DNA of 64,000 nucleotides from NCBI RefSeq assembly GCF_001426865.1, contig NZ_LMFO01000023.1:496001-560000 (forward strand). Direction: 5' to 3'. Of this stretch, positions 44,457 to 52,940 are shown one piece after another. The position numbers and the translations under genes are program-made. Numbering within the stretch: the stretch's first letter is position 1; every line of letters starts with the position of its first letter. The notes beneath the pieces were generated by a model. It did not search any database. It had not been told where the DNA came from and saw only the letters and a program-made list of their open reading frames with translations. Source of the DNA: Paenibacillus sp. Root52 (GTDB taxonomy: Bacteria; Bacillota; Bacilli; Paenibacillales; Paenibacillaceae).

Positions 44457-44495
44457 ACTTATAATATTGCAAATAACATTATAACTACTTATAAT
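44457..44495 (+). promoter_or_regulatory. Direct repeats upstream of the DeoR-family gene
   Basis: ACTTATAAT occurs at 44457-44465 and again at 44487-44495, 30 bases apart (about three helical turns), with ATTATAAC between. DeoR-family repressors bind repeated elements in their own promoters, so autoregulation is plausible. TATAAT-like cores overlap both. Confidence 0.4.
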
Positions 44496-44546
44496 TAAAC
44501 ATATAGATATATAACACGGTCATCCCTGTATAAGGAGGCGGCACGT

Positions 44547-45323
44547 TTGTTTCAAGAGGAACGCATGCAGCTTATTATAGAACACTTACGTAAACATAAT
44601 CGCATCTCTGTCGAGGAGATCGGTTCACTCTTTGACGTATCCCGGGACACCGCTCGTAGAGATCTCATTAAGCTTGAAGAGCAGGATAGCATTATCCGGA
44701 CGCGTGGCGGCGCGATTCTCCCCTCTCCTCCGCAAGAATTCAGATCCTACAAAGACCGCCTACTCTATGTCTCAGAGGAAAAAAGAGCTATTGGCAAACT
44801 TGCTGCAGCTATCGTTCGTCATGGTGAGAATATCATCCTGGATGCCTCAACTACAGTGCAAGCCTGTGCTGAGAACCTTAACGGTAAATCCTGTACTGTC
44901 ATTACGAACTCCATGCATTCAGCTGATCTTCTCTCCAATCATGCCTCCGTCGAAATTCGTTTGCTTGGTGGTAAAGTTGATAAAGATCAACGCTATGTTT
45001 ATGGCGCTCCTGTGATCGAAACCCTCTCTCACTATTATGTAGACAAATCTTTCATCGGCATTGGTGGTCTTACCATGGATGGCTTCAGCGCCTCCGAAGA
45101 AGAAGGCAAGATTAAATACCGTATGATGCAAGCAGCCAAACAAGTTATTGTACTCGCAGACCATTCTAAGTTTAACAAACGTTATGGTTACCGCTTTGCC
45201 GATTGGTCACTGGTAGACATATTAATTACGAACCAATGGCCTTCGCCGGAATGGCGCACTTTTCTAGCCGAACAACAAGTCGAGATTCTCATTCCTGAAC
45301 CTACAGAAGATAAGGAGTTGTAA
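44547..45323 (+). CDS. DeoR/GlpR-family transcriptional regulator
   Basis: A 258-residue repressor of sugar metabolism. The N-terminal helix-turn-helix 'RISVEEIGSLFDVSRDTARR' and 'RTRGGAIL' are typical; the C-terminal DeoR sensor domain has 'DASTTVQACAENL', 'VITNSMHSADLL', 'FIGIGGLTMDGFSASEEE' and 'VLADHSKFNKRYGYRFAD'. Such domains bind phosphosugars. TTG (44547-44549) follows AAGGAGG by 8 bases. The next gene starts 4 bases after its stop. Confidence 0.92.
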   Translation: MFQEERMQLIIEHLRKHNRISVEEIGSLFDVSRDTARRDLIKLEEQDSIIRTRGGAILPSPPQEFRSYKDRLLYVSEEKRAIGKLAAAIVRHGENIILDASTTVQACAENLNGKSCTVITNSMHSADLLSNHASVEIRLLGGKVDKDQRYVYGAPVIETLSHYYVDKSFIGIGGLTMDGFSASEEEGKIKYRMMQAAKQVIVLADHSKFNKRYGYRFADWSLVDILITNQWPSPEWRTFLAEQQVEILIPEPTEDKEL

Positions 45324-45327
45324 GTAT

Positions 45328-46224
45328 ATGAAATTGTTTGCTACAGATTTAGATGGAACGTTATTGAACAGAGACAGTCAGATTAGCCCTGAGAACGCAG
45401 CCGCAATTCACCGTGCACAGCAAGAAGGTCTACGGGTGACGATTGCGACAGGTCGCGTGTATTCCGATGTTGTTACTATTTCTCTAGAAGGAGGAATTAA
45501 AACACCGGTTATCGGTTCAAATGGCGCAACCATCCATGATGAGAATGGAGAACGTCTCTTCCATCTCCCATTGGAACGCGAAACAGCCGCCTCTGTTATG
45601 CAGTGGTTGGAGGATCACGATTGCTATTATGAAGCCTCCACACAGCAGGGGATCTATGCTCCAATTAACAGTCATAATGCGATGCTTGCCGAGATGGATC
45701 GTATTCTAGGCGCAAGCCCTAGCGAGGACGTTGCACGCCTCATCCGAGCTGTTAAGAAGCATTATGACAAAAAGGATTACCACCGTGTGAACTCACATCA
45801 GGAAATTCCTGCAGAAGCACACATTTACAATATTATGGCCTTCTCCATGAATCCGGATCAATTACGTGAAGGTAGACAATACTTTGCAGCACGTTCGGAT
45901 GTTGCTATGGTTGTATCTTCTGAACACAACTTCGAGATGCAGCATCCTGATGTATCCAAAGGTAATGCCTTGTCTAAGCTTGCAGCTCATTTGAACATTG
46001 CTATGGAAGATACCGTCTCGATCGGGGACAACTTCAATGACGTATCCATGTTGCAAATGGCAGGGCTCGGAATCGCGATGGGCAACGCAGAACCGGAAAT
46101 TAAAGCACTAGCTAAAGCTATCACATTGACCAATGTAGAGCACGGCGTAGCTCATGCTATCTATTCCGTGCTTGAAGGTAAGCCGATCAACCCACCAGCA
46201 GGTGTTAGCAAAGGTAATCTGTAA
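45328..46224 (+). CDS. Cof-type HAD-IIB phosphatase
   Basis: A 298-residue hydrolase: 'FATDLDGTLLNRDSQIS' is motif I, 'TIATGR' motif II, 'KGNALSKLAAHL' holds the Lys, and 'SIGDNFNDVSMLQMAGLGIAMGNA' starts motif IV. The large cap is of the IIB kind. Members remove phosphate from sugars and cofactors; being in an operon with a DeoR regulator suggests a sugar phosphate. Confidence 0.92.
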   Translation: MKLFATDLDGTLLNRDSQISPENAAAIHRAQQEGLRVTIATGRVYSDVVTISLEGGIKTPVIGSNGATIHDENGERLFHLPLERETAASVMQWLEDHDCYYEASTQQGIYAPINSHNAMLAEMDRILGASPSEDVARLIRAVKKHYDKKDYHRVNSHQEIPAEAHIYNIMAFSMNPDQLREGRQYFAARSDVAMVVSSEHNFEMQHPDVSKGNALSKLAAHLNIAMEDTVSIGDNFNDVSMLQMAGLGIAMGNAEPEIKALAKAITLTNVEHGVAHAIYSVLEGKPINPPAGVSKGNL

Positions 46225-46263
46225 CAGCCCACTCATTGTGTGCTTATATCAGAACATAAAATT

Positions 46264-46300
46264 CAAGCACATTCTCTTTCTAAGAGTCTGTGCTTGTTTA
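46264..46300 (+). terminator. Terminator after the Cof-type HAD gene
   Basis: CAAGCACA/TGTGCTTG with an inner CTCTT/AAGAG stem, then TTTACTTTTG. Confidence 0.7.
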
Positions 46301-46337
46301 CTTTTGTCCAAAATATGAGGTTATGATACTAGTCCCC

Positions 46338-47081
46338 TTACACCTTCTCCGCCCGGAAGTTCTCTCCACACTTCGCTCCAAGCCCGTAATAATGCCGGAA
46401 GTTATAGATAAGCGGTCGCCACGCCTCGGGGTTAATTTTGTTTGTGCCTGAGATGATCTTGGAATGAGCATGCACTTTCATCGCCTTTACTTCCACAATA
46501 GCCATATAAGGTGTATGCTCCGGAATACGAATGTGTTGGACAGAAGCTTCAATCTGGATCGGGCATTCTGCAATTCGCTGTGGCACAACCTCGACTGAAT
46601 TCTGAGGTGTAAGTTCTGTAGCGTTAAATTTATCCTGACAAAATGTATAGCCCATCTGTTGCTTGGCCTCGGGTACTGGAGTTACACCTGTGAATTTCCC
46701 CAACACCTCAACTTGTTTCCACATCGAAGCTTCCGGCAGGTTAACGACACACTCTGGGTGTCGCATCAGATTCTCGTATGCCTTCCCTTGAATCCCGATA
46801 CCAAGTACGAGACAATCCCCTAATGCCCAAGAGGAAGATAACGGTGATAAATTAGTCGAACCGTCCTCATTAAGCGTGCTAAGCATCATCACTGGGGTAC
46901 CATAGTATAAAATACTCGGTTGTATCGTTTCCGTATCATGCGTATCTCCTATATGTTGTGAATATGAGTCGTTATTGGGGCTTCGTTCTTGTTCTCCATT
47001 TGATTGTTCAGGACTTTCATAATTTGGTTGCAGTTCCTGCGATTGTTGCCGTAGTTGTAGTTGTGGTTGTTCCTGCTTCAT
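46338..47081 (-). CDS. Flavin reductase-like domain protein
   Basis: A 247-residue FMN-binding split-barrel protein. The N-terminal 55 residues are Gln-, Ser- and Asn-rich and probably disordered. The domain begins 'ILYYGTPVMMLSTLNEDGS' and has 'SSSWALGDCLVLGIG', 'ECVVNLPEASMWKQVE' and 'INPEAWRPLIYNFRHYYGLG'. It may reduce flavin for a monooxygenase or act directly on a substrate. It is divergent from an ArsR regulator, 110 bases away, which likely controls it. Confidence 0.85.
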   Translation of the reverse strand: MKQEQPQLQLRQQSQELQPNYESPEQSNGEQERSPNNDSYSQHIGDTHDTETIQPSILYYGTPVMMLSTLNEDGSTNLSPLSSSWALGDCLVLGIGIQGKAYENLMRHPECVVNLPEASMWKQVEVLGKFTGVTPVPEAKQQMGYTFCQDKFNATELTPQNSVEVVPQRIAECPIQIEASVQHIRIPEHTPYMAIVEVKAMKVHAHSKIISGTNKINPEAWRPLIYNFRHYYGLGAKCGENFRAEKV

Positions 47082-47191
47082 CTATTTTTCCTCTCCTATT
47101 CCCATTCATTTACCTAGCTCCTCTTTACGCAGTCCAGAGCATTCGTCTCAGATCGATTGTAATACACCTATAGTTCAAGTATCATCGAAGT

Positions 47192-47890
47192 ATGAGTACA
47201 TATCCGAATATAACAATTATTGCGTCATTAATTGCTGACCCAAGTCGCGCCATCTTCTTAGAAGCATTGCTGGATGGGCGAGCTTTACCTGCAGGCGAAC
47301 TTGCTTATATGGCTAAAGTTACTCCCCAGACAGCAAGTAATCATCTGAGCAAATTGGTCGAGGGCGGGTTATTGGTCGTTGAGAAACAAGGCAGACATCG
47401 CTATTACCGTTTGGCCAATCAAGAGATTGCTTTTTTGATCGAGTCCATGGCCAACATTGCCCCTCCTGTACAAGTGCGTTCACTCAAACAATCTGATCAA
47501 CTGCGGCATCTGAGCTTCGCTAGAACTTGTTATGGTCATTTGGCTGGGAAGCTGGGAATCGCCATGTGTGAGGCTTTGCTGCGTGAGGAGTATCTAATTG
47601 AACCGGAAGATGAGGAAAACAAAGACTATACGATTACAACGAAAGGATACGAATGGTTTGCCTCGTTTGGAATCGAGCTTCAGGTCAAACCCGGATCACG
47701 CCGTGCGTTGGCTCGTAAATGTCTGGATTGGAGTGAACGACGACACCACCTTTCCGGCTTGCTCGGAGAGGAATTGAACCGTCGGTTATCTCAACTAGAC
47801 TGGACACTACAAATAAAGGGAAGTCGCTCCGTTGAATTAACAGAGACAGGTAAGAAAGGGCTATACGAAGCTCTCAACATTTCCTTTTAA
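47192..47890 (+). CDS. ArsR-family transcriptional regulator
   Basis: A 232-residue protein with an N-terminal winged helix: 'IIASLIADPSRAIFLEALLD', 'LAYMAKVTPQTASNHLSKLV', 'GGLLVVEKQGRHRYYRLAN'. It is twice the size of metal-sensing ArsR proteins, and the C-terminal half ('FARTCYGHLAGKLGIAM', 'LSGLLGEELNRRL') is a family-specific domain of unknown ligand. No CxC metal site is visible. It is divergent from the flavin reductase gene. Confidence 0.88.
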   Translation: MSTYPNITIIASLIADPSRAIFLEALLDGRALPAGELAYMAKVTPQTASNHLSKLVEGGLLVVEKQGRHRYYRLANQEIAFLIESMANIAPPVQVRSLKQSDQLRHLSFARTCYGHLAGKLGIAMCEALLREEYLIEPEDEENKDYTITTKGYEWFASFGIELQVKPGSRRALARKCLDWSERRHHLSGLLGEELNRRLSQLDWTLQIKGSRSVELTETGKKGLYEALNISF

Positions 47891-47937
47891 ACAGGATGAT
47901 TTAAGTTATCGTAATCGAAGCATATCGAAACAACAAA

Positions 47938-47985
47938 AAATCCCCACCGGCTGGAGCAATTATCGCTCAATCCGGTGGGGATTTA
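47938..47985. terminator. Bidirectional terminator between the ArsR gene and tRNA-Ser
   Basis: AATCCCCACCGG/CCGGTGGGGATT (12 bp) with an inner GAGC/GCTC stem. The minus strand side ends in TTTTTT. Confidence 0.8.
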
Positions 47986-48000
47986 CATGTATACGTTTTT

Positions 48001-48138
48001 TTTATTCAGTACGGAGAGAGAGGGGTACTCTCACTTCATTCGAGACTGCGAAGTATCGCTAACGAAGCTTATGCTTCGACGAACCTTTAGGGTTCTCATC
48101 CCTTTGCAGGGAAGTTTATTCAGTACGGAGAGAGAGGG
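48001..48138. repeat. 24-bp direct repeat that includes the 3' end of tRNA-Ser
   Basis: The 24 bases at 48001-48024 recur exactly at 48115-48138 (period 114). The second copy includes the last 13 bases of tRNA-Ser (48126-48138), while the first has no tRNA. The 90 bases between contain CGAAGC/GCTTCG and CCCTTTGCAGGG hairpins and no gene. Confidence 0.85.
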
Positions 48139-48214
48139 ATTCGAACCCTCGCACCGCTTACGCAGCCTAACCCCTTAGCAGAGGGTCCCCTTATAGCCAC
48201 TTGGGTATCTCTCC
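48126..48214 (-). tRNA. tRNA-Ser(GCT)
   Basis: 89 nt, class II. Acceptor GGAGAGA/TCTCTCC with discriminator G, anticodon loop CTGCTAA, long variable arm (GGCTGCGTAAGCGGTGC region). No encoded CCA. Confidence 0.96.
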
Positions 48215-48219
48215 AAGAA

Positions 48220-48295
48220 TGGCTCCCCGAACAGGGCTCGAACCTGTGACAACTCGATTAACAGTCGAGTGCTCTACCAACTGAGCTATCAGGGA
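48220..48295 (-). tRNA. tRNA-Asn(GTT)
   Basis: 76 nt with encoded GCCA. Acceptor TCCCTGA/TCGGGGA (one T-G pair), anticodon loop CTGTTAA. It is 5 bases upstream of tRNA-Ser on the same strand. Confidence 0.96.
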
Positions 48296-48470
48296 ATATT
48301 AATCTTGAATAAATTTAATTTATCATGATTAATTAACCAAGTCAACAGGACTATTTCCCTTTCTTACAGGATCTTATTTCCGCTTCAATATATGTGAATG
48401 AACAACTACAGGGGCTGATCTTCCTGGATTACTAGGATTAATATCTACAACAGAGCTAGAATGCCCCACC

Positions 48471-48932
48471 CTATATCTCTACCATCTTCAGTTTACCTGC
48501 ACATCGTCCGCAACGGTAACGCTTGGGGTCTACTTTTCGTTTGCGTAAATATTCGGTACCACAGCTCTTACATACCAATTTATAACGATAAGGCAGCGGC
48601 TTCCGACCCTTACTGCCGGGAAGAGACTGGCAGAAGCGAGAACCACCAACCTTTTGTAATAAAGCCTTGAATTCAGGATCACGGTGCTGATAACCCCGTC
48701 CACGAATATGCAGATGGTAATGACAGAGCTCATGTTTAATGATCTTCTCGACTTCTTCTCTCCCATACACTTCAAGCTGATGTGGATTGATCTCAATCCG
48801 ATGACTCTTAAGCATATATCGTCCACCCGTAGTCGTTAACCGTCGATTAAACAACGCCTCATGGGTGAACGGAACCCCGAAGTGATCCAAGGATACCTGT
48901 TCAATCCATTGTTGTAATTCCTCATTCTCCAT
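48471..48932 (-). CDS. SprT-like zinc metalloprotease-fold protein
   Basis: A 153-residue SprT-like protein. 'KIIKHELCHYHLHIRGRGYQ' holds the HExxH at residues 67-71, and the C-terminal ribbon 'LVCKSCGTEYLRKRK' plus 'RYRCGRCAGKL' binds a structural zinc. Eukaryotic relatives (SPRTN) degrade DNA-protein crosslinks; the bacterial SprT-like role is not established. I start at the ATG at 48930-48932 with GGAGAGGG upstream; the longer frame runs into a repeat element. Confidence 0.9.
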   Translation of the reverse strand: MENEELQQWIEQVSLDHFGVPFTHEALFNRRLTTTGGRYMLKSHRIEINPHQLEVYGREEVEKIIKHELCHYHLHIRGRGYQHRDPEFKALLQKVGGSRFCQSLPGSKGRKPLPYRYKLVCKSCGTEYLRKRKVDPKRYRCGRCAGKLKMVEI

Positions 48933-48984
48933 CGATCCCTCTCCTTTCACACCGATTAAACGATTCGTTTTCCCGCATAATGCG

Positions 48985-49152
48985 TGTTCAAAAAGGGCGG
49001 TTTTCAGTACCAAGAAGATGGGATGAAGTTAGAAATGGAGTAGCGGAGCGTAGGCAAAACTACGTGAGCAACGGACATTTCGACTGAATCCCATATTCGA
49101 TGCTGAGATGCATCAAGGCATCCTTCGTAATCAAAAGCGGACTTTTTGAACA
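48985..49152. repeat. 168-bp MITE-like element
   Basis: Perfect 11-bp terminal inverted repeats, TGTTCAAAAAG at 48985-48995 and CTTTTTGAACA at 49142-49152. The inside has small hairpins (for example GGATGCC/GGCATCC-like near 49115) and no ORF. A decayed relative is at 28261-28338, and end-like motifs recur at 55302-55353 and 57967-57985. I take it as a dispersed non-coding repeat. Confidence 0.75.
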
Positions 49153-49233
49153 ACCTCTTATAATACTTGAATTCTAACCGTTTCCTAGGCTACACTGTCA
49201 AGTAGAAAGTATGAGGGGAGATTATTACTCGTT

Positions 49234-49590
49234 ATGCCTACAATGCGCTACGTCATCCTGCAACTGGAACAACAATTACAATTTGTAGAAATGCCTGCCG
49301 ATTATGCTTATCAGCTCAGCGCCCTTAATCTGCGCCTACACAAAGAGATCGATAAACTCACCGCACCCAACGTACCCGTTCTGCCCCGAGCAATTGCCGA
49401 ATGTGACCAACTGGATCTGCTGGATGAACAACTCTCGATTGTTGGAGGTCTAGACTATATCAACGCGCTTGAGCATAGTTTTGCCGAATTACATGAGAGC
49501 CATTATCCGTTAATTTCCTTACTCACTGAGATTCGAGCACTTCAAGCTCAATTAGAACAATGGTATGAAGAAGAGATGGAAACGCTATAA
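49234..49590 (+). CDS. Helical protein of unknown function
   Basis: A 118-residue, acidic, leucine-rich protein ('LQLEQQLQFVEMPADYAYQL', 'LNLRLHKEIDKLTAPNVPVL', 'AQLEQWYEEEMETL'), probably all helical with coiled-coil ends. I recognise no family. The ATG follows GGGGAG at a rather long distance (14 bases). A good terminator follows. Codon use and context suggest a real gene. Confidence 0.65.
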   Translation: MPTMRYVILQLEQQLQFVEMPADYAYQLSALNLRLHKEIDKLTAPNVPVLPRAIAECDQLDLLDEQLSIVGGLDYINALEHSFAELHESHYPLISLLTEIRALQAQLEQWYEEEMETL

Positions 49591-49635
49591 TTCAACTGAA
49601 TTCATCTTGGAAAAGTTAGCACGGCATAAACAAAA

Positions 49636-49668
49636 CGCATCCCCATCTATGGGTGTGCGTTTTTTTGC
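49636..49668 (+). terminator. Terminator after the helical protein gene
   Basis: ACGCA/TGCGT and CCCAT/ATGGG stem with a small bulge, followed by T7. Confidence 0.8.
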
Positions 49669-49776
49669 TATATACCTCTAGTCCACAACAGCACGCTAAC
49701 TGTAATCAACCCTTACCTGAATTTCCTAATGTCAATGGTTCATTTGCACAGGCCAGGCTGTTATCACATATGCTAA

Positions 49777-49782
49777 CATACA
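49777..49782 (+). promoter_or_regulatory. Possible sigma-E-type -10 element of cmpA
   Basis: CATACA, followed by GA, resembles the -10 of sigma-E promoters (CATACANT). It would start RNA near 49790, just before the GGAGGAG site. The -35 is not clear. CmpA in Bacillus is made in the mother cell under sigma-E. Confidence 0.35.
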
Positions 49783-49811
49783 GATGAATTATGCAAGAGG
49801 AGGAGATACCC

Positions 49812-49955
49812 TTGCCTCAATGGCTCTGCAATCAACTCATGCGTGCATTCCACAAAAAAGACAGCCGCCAGATTAAGCTACTTAACGAATGCTGGTTCTT
49901 TTATCGTAACAAACCGAAAAGTGGTACGGTACGCAGCGCGGACAGCGAACTCTAA
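49812..49955 (+). CDS. cmpA: Cortex morphogenetic protein CmpA
   Basis: A 47-residue peptide starting at TTG with GGAGG 8 bases before. Its core 'QIKLLNECWFFYRNK' and start 'MPQWL' match CmpA of Bacillus subtilis, a 37-residue sporulation peptide that works with ClpXP to degrade SpoIVA in badly built spores. The tail is about ten residues longer here. It is too short for most gene callers. It lies between a terminator and a hairpin shared with tex. Confidence 0.85.
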   Translation: MPQWLCNQLMRAFHKKDSRQIKLLNECWFFYRNKPKSGTVRSADSEL

Positions 49956-50089
49956 GAACGACGTTGTTATGCTTAACCTTCTCCGTCCGATCAAATACTC
50001 TTCCTCTATATAGCTTATCATTGATATTATCAGTGATCTATCATTCGAATGGTAATTAGTCCACAGGACAATCCAACCAGACCAAAAAC

Positions 50090-50156
50090 AGCCTTCCCTA
50101 AGCGCAATGTCATTAAGATAAAAATAAACTTAATGACATTATCACTAGGGAAGGCT
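50090..50156. terminator. Bidirectional hairpin between cmpA and tex
   Basis: AGCCTTCCCTA/TAGGGAAGGCT outer arms (11 bp) and AATGTCATTAAG/CTTAATGACATT inner arms (12 bp), with a small internal loop. It ends tex on the minus strand and cmpA on the plus. Confidence 0.8.
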
Positions 50157-50188
50157 ATTCTATCGTTTTCACATGCACTTTAAAGAAA

Positions 50189-52402
50189 CTACTTGGCTGA
50201 AGCTGGTTTCTTCATCGTTAGACCTACACGGCCTTTTTTGGTATCTACATTCATAACCCATACCGTTACATTATCTCCGACGGAGACCACATCCATCGGA
50301 TGTTTAACATAACCATTGCTGAGCTGTGAGATGTGGACAAGTCCATCACTCTTAATACCGATATCTACAAAGGCACCAAAATCAATAACATTACGAACCG
50401 TACCCTGCAGTTCCATACCTTCAACGAGATCCTCAATCTTCAATACGTCTGTACGGAAGATGGGCAATGGCATTTCCTCACGTGGATCTCGGCCCGGACG
50501 CTGCAAGCTGTCCAAAATGTCGCGAAGTGTCGGCACACCGACATCCAGTTTTACAGCCAACTGATCAGCCTTTTGCTCAGACAGCAGTTCAGCCAGTTCT
50601 TTGCTGCCAAGCTTGTCCAATTCCACTTGAAGCTCCTTGAACAACTGATCCACAACCTTGTAGGACTCTGGGTGAATTGGTGTGCGATCGAGTGGGTTCT
50701 CCCCTTCACCAATCCGCATAAAGCCAACGCATTGCTCATAAGTTTTGGCTCCGAGACGAGGCACCTTCTGCAACTGACGGCGATTCGTGAAGCGACCGTT
50801 CTCTTCCCGGTATTTCACGATGTTCTTCGCAATGGTTGCATTCACTCCAGCTACATAGGACAGCAGTGAAGGAGATGCGGTGTTTACATCAACACCAACA
50901 TGGTTAACGGCAGACTCAACAACAGCTTTGAGGCTCTCTTCGAGAACTTTCTGAGAAACGTCATGTTGGTATTGCCCTACACCAATGGCTTTAGGATCAA
51001 TTTTGACCAATTCTGCCAGCGGATCTTGTACTCGACGAGCAATGGAAGCCGCACTACGCTCAGCAACGTCCAGATCCGGGAACTCATCTTGAGCCAGCTT
51101 AGATGCAGAATACACACTTGCGCCAGCTTCATTAACGATCAGATAGACAAGACTTTCATCGCCATTCTCCTGAATGATCTCGGCAACAAACTGCTCGGTT
51201 TCACGAGATCCTGTACCATTCCCGATCACAATCAGACCGATATCATACTGTTTGATCATCCGGTGGAACACTTCTGCTGCTTCACGTTTCTTATTATGTG
51301 GTGGGGTTGGATAAGTTACAGCCACCTCAAGCAGCTTGCCCGTATCATCAACGACTGCCAGCTTACAGCCTGTACGGTAGGCAGGATCGACACCAAGCAC
51401 ACGTTTGCCATGGATCGGCGGTTGGAGCAACAGGTTCCGAAGATTAGCTGAGAATACGGAAATTGCCTGGGTCTCCCCTTTTTCCGTTAATTCTGCGCGA
51501 ACTTCACGCTCAATGGAAGGTGCGATGAGACGTTTATAAGCATCTTCAATTACTGCACGCAAAATGTCCTGTACAACAGAAGCACCCTTAATAATCTGTC
51601 CTTCCATATGACGGTGAGCCGGATCTGCTGCCACGTCCAAACCGACTTTCAAAATATTTTCACGCTCACCGCGGTTAATCGCCAAGATACGGTGCGGCGG
51701 CATCTTTTTCGCTAATTCACGATAATCATAATAATTCTCATACACGGACTCTTGCTCCGCATCCTTCGCTTCGGAAGTCAGCATTCCGTGATCCAACGTA
51801 TAGCGGCGAATCCACGCACGAATGGCCGCATCATCTGCAATGTTCTCGGCTAATATGTCCTTAGCTCCCTGCAACGCAGCCTCTGCGTCATCTACGCCAA
51901 GCTTAGCACTGATATAACGTGCTGCCTCTTCCAGGGCATCTCCCTGTTTAGGCTGGCTCCAGATCCAGGTAGCGAGTGGCTCCAAACCTTTCTCTTTGGC
52001 TACGCTGGCACGCGTTTTACGCTTTTGACGATACGGACGATACAGATCCTCGACTTCTTGCAGCTTCACAGCTTGAGTGATGGACTGCTTGAGCTCCTTC
52101 GTCAGCTTGCCTTGTTCGTCTATAATACGAATAACTTCTACTTTACGGTCTTCGAGGTTACGCAAGTATACGATACGTTCTTCAATATTTCGTAGCTGGT
52201 TCTCATCCAGCTCTCCAGTCATTTCCTTACGGTAACGAGCGATAAACGGAATTGTGTTGCCTTCATCCAGAAGCTCGGACGTAGTCCGGATCTGCTTCAG
52301 GGGTAGCGATAATTCCTTGGCTACCTGCTTGATGATTCGCTCGTGGCGTTCAGCCTTTATCGTTTCTTCATTAGGTTCCAGAACCGTTTCCTGTTCAGAC
52401 AA
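50189..52402 (-). CDS. tex: Tex-family RNA-binding transcription accessory protein
   Basis: A 737-residue cytosolic protein related to Spt6. It has the N-terminal helical domain ('GNTIPFIARYRKEMTGELDE'), the YqgF-like RNase H fold ('GKRVLGVDPAYRTGCKLAVV'), tandem helix-hairpin-helix ('NTASPSLLSYVAGVNATIAK') and a C-terminal S1 domain ('GMELQGTVRNVIDFGAFVDI'). It binds RNA during transcription. I start at TTG (52400-52402), where the sequence fits the usual start and AGAGGG lies nearby; a longer reading to 52465 lacks a site. Confidence 0.94.
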   Translation of the reverse strand: MSEQETVLEPNEETIKAERHERIIKQVAKELSLPLKQIRTTSELLDEGNTIPFIARYRKEMTGELDENQLRNIEERIVYLRNLEDRKVEVIRIIDEQGKLTKELKQSITQAVKLQEVEDLYRPYRQKRKTRASVAKEKGLEPLATWIWSQPKQGDALEEAARYISAKLGVDDAEAALQGAKDILAENIADDAAIRAWIRRYTLDHGMLTSEAKDAEQESVYENYYDYRELAKKMPPHRILAINRGERENILKVGLDVAADPAHRHMEGQIIKGASVVQDILRAVIEDAYKRLIAPSIEREVRAELTEKGETQAISVFSANLRNLLLQPPIHGKRVLGVDPAYRTGCKLAVVDDTGKLLEVAVTYPTPPHNKKREAAEVFHRMIKQYDIGLIVIGNGTGSRETEQFVAEIIQENGDESLVYLIVNEAGASVYSASKLAQDEFPDLDVAERSAASIARRVQDPLAELVKIDPKAIGVGQYQHDVSQKVLEESLKAVVESAVNHVGVDVNTASPSLLSYVAGVNATIAKNIVKYREENGRFTNRRQLQKVPRLGAKTYEQCVGFMRIGEGENPLDRTPIHPESYKVVDQLFKELQVELDKLGSKELAELLSEQKADQLAVKLDVGVPTLRDILDSLQRPGRDPREEMPLPIFRTDVLKIEDLVEGMELQGTVRNVIDFGAFVDIGIKSDGLVHISQLSNGYVKHPMDVVSVGDNVTVWVMNVDTKKGRVGLTMKKPASAK

Positions 52403-52620
52403 ATAAATCCCTCTTTCCTTCCTGAATCGATCATTAAAAGCACGTCCAGGGCAGCTTCGCTGCAATAATCACAGTATGGAATCCACATGTGTGCAGATTC
52501 TTCTTCCCTATATTATCACAAAATCCCGTTCAAATTTCCAGCATGAGGCGAGCTTACAAGTTCATCCAATCCCGATACCCCCGTTTCATCGGTAGCTATC
52601 ATGCAATGTACTGGCAAAAA

Positions 52621-52657
52621 AAGACCGGAAAACGTCGTTTCGACGTATCCCGGTCTT
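52621..52657 (-). terminator. Terminator after the alpha-galactosidase gene
   Basis: AAGACCGG/CCGGTCTT with an inner AACGTCG/CGACGT stem, followed on the minus strand by TTTTTTT. It lies about 280 bases past the gene, beyond the structured element. Confidence 0.75.
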
Positions 52658-52734
52658 CATCATACTAATTATAAAAGCGAAGTATTACTTTGGATTTGCT
52701 ATATCAAAGAACTTCGTAAATTACACGAGAACGG

Positions 52735-52925
52735 AGAGGACAGAAATAACGTGAAGAAGCGAAGCGTTCGCCTAAAAGCTTTCTGAAAGAAAGCTACTTC
52801 GGAAGCATACGCTATCCCCGGATTTTCCCCTTTAGAAAAGGGAAATCAAAAAAATCTGGGGATAACAGCGATTGGAAGGTTATTCTGTCATCGGAGTGGC
52901 AAGTGTAATACGCTTTAGTTCATTT
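52735..52925. repeat. Highly structured non-coding element
   Basis: Nearly 200 bases without a gene hold a chain of hairpins: AGCTTTCT/AGAAAGCT, CTTCGGAAG, TATCCCC/GGGGATA around TTTCCCCTTT/AAAAGGGAAA, then a less structured tail. The edges share AAGCGT and ACGCTT. It may be a dispersed repeat or a structured RNA between galactosidase and its terminator. Confidence 0.45.
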
Positions 52926-52940
52926 GATATAGCTTCTAAA

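Noticed and set aside
47975-48178. A + strand ORF with 'STEREGFEPSHRLRSLTP'
   Set aside because: It is the complement of tRNA-Ser and its 3' repeat; such frames are common annotation artefacts over serine tRNAs.
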